A stretch of DNA of 15,985 bases, taken from positions 1-15,985 of the forward strand of contig JANMQT010000130.1 in the NCBI GenBank assembly GCA_031370675.1, read 5' to 3'. Position 1 is the first letter of the stretch. Every line of letters begins with the position of its first letter. This document shows positions 14,648-15,985 of the stretch, in pieces. Under the pieces are notes generated by a model. That model was not told the DNA's origin. It worked only from the letters and a program-made list of their open reading frames with translations, and did not search any database. Both the position numbers and the translations under genes were made by a program. Origin of the DNA: SZAS-18 sp031370675 (GTDB taxonomy: Bacteria > Verrucomicrobiota > Verrucomicrobiia > Chthoniobacterales > SZAS-18).

Positions 14648-14740
14648 CGCCGTCGCCCCCTCTGCCCTGCTGGCACTCGACCATCGATTGTACCCCATGC
14701 ATCCCAGGACTTTTCGCGTCGCTCAAATCTCGACTCGTCC

Positions 14741-15727
14741 TTACGCATCGAGCGGGCTCCTCACCCCCACTCCGGGCCGGTTCATCACGTGCGTGTAGAT
14801 CATCGTTGTCGCCACGTCCGCGTGACCCAATAAATCCTGCACTGTCCGGATGTCCGTGCCCGATTCCAGCAAATGCGTCGCAAACGAATGCCGCAACACA
14901 TGCGGCGTCACGCGCCGGTCGATCCGCGCCCGCTTCGCGGCCTCGCGGATGAAGCGCTGCAGCGTTTCCTCGGTCAGGTGGTGCCGGCGCTGCAGGCCCG
15001 TGCGCGGATCCAGGGAGACCTCGCGCGAGGGAAACAACCACTGCCATTCCCACGACACACCCGCGTGCGGATATTTTGCACCCAGCGCGTCGGGCAGATG
15101 CACCCCGGAAAGTCCCTGCGTGCGGTCCTCGGCGAAAAGCCCGCGCAGCCACTCGATGTGTTCGCGCAGCGGTTCGCGCACCATCTGCGGCAGTACCGTC
15201 AGGCGGTCCTTTTTGCCCTTGCCGTCGCGCACGCGCAGGGTGCCGCCATCGAAATCCACGTCCTGAATGCGCAGACGCACGCCCTCGCTTACCCGCAATC
15301 CCGCGCCGTAGAGCAAGCGGGTGATCAAAAGGGGCGTGCCATCCAGGCAATCCAACAGCCGGCCGACTTCGCTGCGACTGAGCACGTCGGGTAGTCGCGC
15401 CGGTCGGGTGGGTCGATCGAAGCCGGAGAAGTCCCCGGCCGCGCGACCGAGCACCGCTTCATACAGGAACACCAAGGCGTTGAGCGCCTGCCGTTGGGTC
15501 GAGATCGCCACCTTCCGGTCGCGCACCAGGTGACTAAGAAACGCGCGCACGTCGGCTGGGCCCAATTTCTCAGGATGACGTTTGTGATGAAAAAGGATGT
15601 ACTGGCGGGTCCAAGTCCAATACGCTTTCTCTGTGTGAAAGGACAGTTGCCGCAGCCGCGCGGTTTCGCGCACCCGATCCTCGAGTCGCATCTTGGGCGG
15701 CTCACCAGAAGTCGGCTGATCAGTCAT
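14741..15727 (-). CDS. intI: Integron integrase (tyrosine recombinase)
   Basis: The 328-residue protein is an IntI-type tyrosine recombinase, which recombines folded single-stranded attC sites with attI. The core-binding domain is about 14-105 (SFHTEKAYWTWTRQYILFHHKRHP). Catalytic residues are Arg145 (GAGLRVSEG), a Lys near 171-173 (GKGKKDR), His276 and Arg279 (TPHVLRHSFATHLLESG), His302 (LLGHADV) and Tyr311 (TMIYTHV). The insertion that separates IntI from XerC/D is present at about 214-251 (ALGAKYPHAG, WEWQWLFPS, DPRTGLQRRHHL). The end MNRPGVGVRSPLDA is also IntI-like. The ATG at 15727 has AAAAGG upstream; a second ATG at Met13 has GGTGAG 9 bases before it and is a real alternative. All key residues are present, so it looks functional. 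Confidence 0.95.
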   Translation of the reverse strand: MTDQPTSGEPPKMRLEDRVRETARLRQLSFHTEKAYWTWTRQYILFHHKRHPEKLGPADVRAFLSHLVRDRKVAISTQRQALNALVFLYEAVLGRAAGDFSGFDRPTRPARLPDVLSRSEVGRLLDCLDGTPLLITRLLYGAGLRVSEGVRLRIQDVDFDGGTLRVRDGKGKKDRLTVLPQMVREPLREHIEWLRGLFAEDRTQGLSGVHLPDALGAKYPHAGVSWEWQWLFPSREVSLDPRTGLQRRHHLTEETLQRFIREAAKRARIDRRVTPHVLRHSFATHLLESGTDIRTVQDLLGHADVATTMIYTHVMNRPGVGVRSPLDA

Positions 15728-15747
15728 CGCCTTTTGCTTTTACAACC

Positions 15748-15771
15748 TTGTTCACCGAACTTCAAGAACAA
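15748..15771 (-). promoter_or_regulatory. Palindrome and possible promoter/operator upstream of intI
   Basis: TTGTTC (15748-15753) and GAACAA (15766-15771) are inverted copies, and GTTC-ACC-GAAC (15750-15760) is nested inside. On the minus strand TTGAAG (complement of 15760-15765) and TAAAAG (complement of 15737-15742) sit 17 bases apart and could be a weak promoter, with the palindrome over the -35 box. Integrase genes are often repressed by LexA; the LexA motif of this organism is unknown, so this is only a candidate. Confidence 0.35.
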
Positions 15772-15883
15772 ATCCAACACCGCGCTCTTGCTATCCAATA
15801 TTATGATCTCGTACTATCCGTCATTGAGTGTAGGATACTAAGATGTTATGCCGCTTGAGTTTCTTGGGTTTGAGTTGGGAGAT

Positions 15884-15985
15884 TCACAGCGCTTTCGCAT
15901 CGTTGCCTCGTCGTTTTTCCGCCTTGTTTTCAGCTTCCACCTCGCGTCGGCTGTTCGCCTTTTTCGGTTCACCCATTCTTCGTCC
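15884..15985 (-). CDS. Possible 3' end of a Lys/Arg-rich protein (runs off right edge)
   Basis: The minus-strand frame is open from the window edge to a TGA at 15884-15886. The last 30 residues from an internal ATG (15976) are MGEPKKANSRREVEAENKAE and then KRRGNDAKAL, strongly charged and helix-prone. It may be the tail of a larger gene or a small protein starting at that ATG. It has the same orientation as intI, which is not how a standard cassette array would begin. The region is too short to identify. Confidence 0.25.
   Translation of the reverse strand, partial: GRRMGEPKKANSRREVEAENKAEKRRGNDAKAL

Larger units (their letters stand above)
14360..14740. other. Gene-free spacer made of several degenerate repeat phrases
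   Basis: The 381 bases between the kinase and the integrase hold a 15-base direct repeat, CTTCGCG units (about 14495-14510), a CTTCTGT heptamer array and a CCTTGCTGTCCTTGG phrase (about 14602-14616). No convincing ORF, terminator or attC-like core was found. Confidence 0.6.
15728..15985. other. Region upstream of intI where attI would be expected
   Basis: About 155 bases are less GC-rich than the neighbourhood. They contain the palindrome at 15748-15771 and 9-base degenerate units CTTGAGTTT and CTTGGGTTT (15854-15871). In the expected cassette direction no exact GTTRRRY core was found; near matches are GTTATGC (15845-15851) and GTTGGGA (15874-15880), each with one mismatch. One exact match lies on the opposite strand (GTTGGAT, complement of 15772-15778). 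Confidence 0.5.

Noticed and set aside
14360..14740. Possible attC site or cassette downstream of intI, as in inverted integrons
   Set aside because: No GTTRRRY or RYYYAAC cores in the right arrangement were found, and the region is explained by degenerate repeats.
15772..15778. ATCCAAC, an exact RYYYAAC match near intI
   Set aside because: It stands alone in the wrong direction for the expected cassette side, without a paired core; a single 7-base degenerate match is expected by chance.

Overview
The window is a GC-rich bacterial chromosomal segment. The rpsU with an Ala/Pro tail, the compact heme cluster with a CobA-HemD fusion, the Hsp70/GrpE/FGE-like cluster and the many short degenerate repeats in spacers together suggest Verrucomicrobiota, possibly Opitutaceae-like. 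That placement is inference from gene content and style; no rRNA or other decisive marker is present.

Layout. (1) Positions 1-1140 are a less GC-rich accessory patch: the C-terminal part of an IS1-like transposase, a small protein gene whose start overlaps the transposase stop, and on the minus strand two small overlapping genes. (2) Positions 1160-1550 hold rpsU with a good promoter, Shine-Dalgarno (SD) site and intrinsic terminator. (3) Positions 1707-3909 (minus strand) hold apt (adenine phosphoribosyltransferase), a small acidic protein and a membrane-anchored protein with a Pro/Thr linker. (4) Positions 4065-8635 (plus strand) are a tight tetrapyrrole cluster: a CcsA/HemX-type membrane protein, hemA, hemC and a fused cobA-hemD. 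It makes uroporphyrinogen III from glutamyl-tRNA (with hemL and hemB elsewhere) and branches to precorrin-2/siroheme. The first three genes are joined by ATGA overlaps. The 3' end of the hemX-like gene is built from an inverted heptamer-repeat element. (5) Positions 8757-12934 (plus strand) are an accessory chaperone cluster: a GrpE-like protein, a short Hsp70 without the lid domain, and a fusion of a J-like domain without HPD, two copies of a small helical domain and an FGE-like domain without the catalytic cysteines. (6) Positions 13250-14359 hold a soluble histidine kinase with a cyclic-nucleotide-binding domain. (7) Positions 14741-15727 (minus strand) hold an integron integrase (IntI) with the integron-specific insertion. 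No convincing attC or attI is visible, but a palindrome lies just upstream of the integrase.

Two themes stand out. One is the accessory Hsp70 set, whose three proteins look like NEF, Hsp70 and J-protein equivalents and may form a dedicated machine. The other is a set of degenerate 7-8 bp repeats that fill spacers, form inverted pairs and in one case enter a coding sequence. tRNA, rRNA, CRISPR arrays and plasmid or phage origins were not seen.
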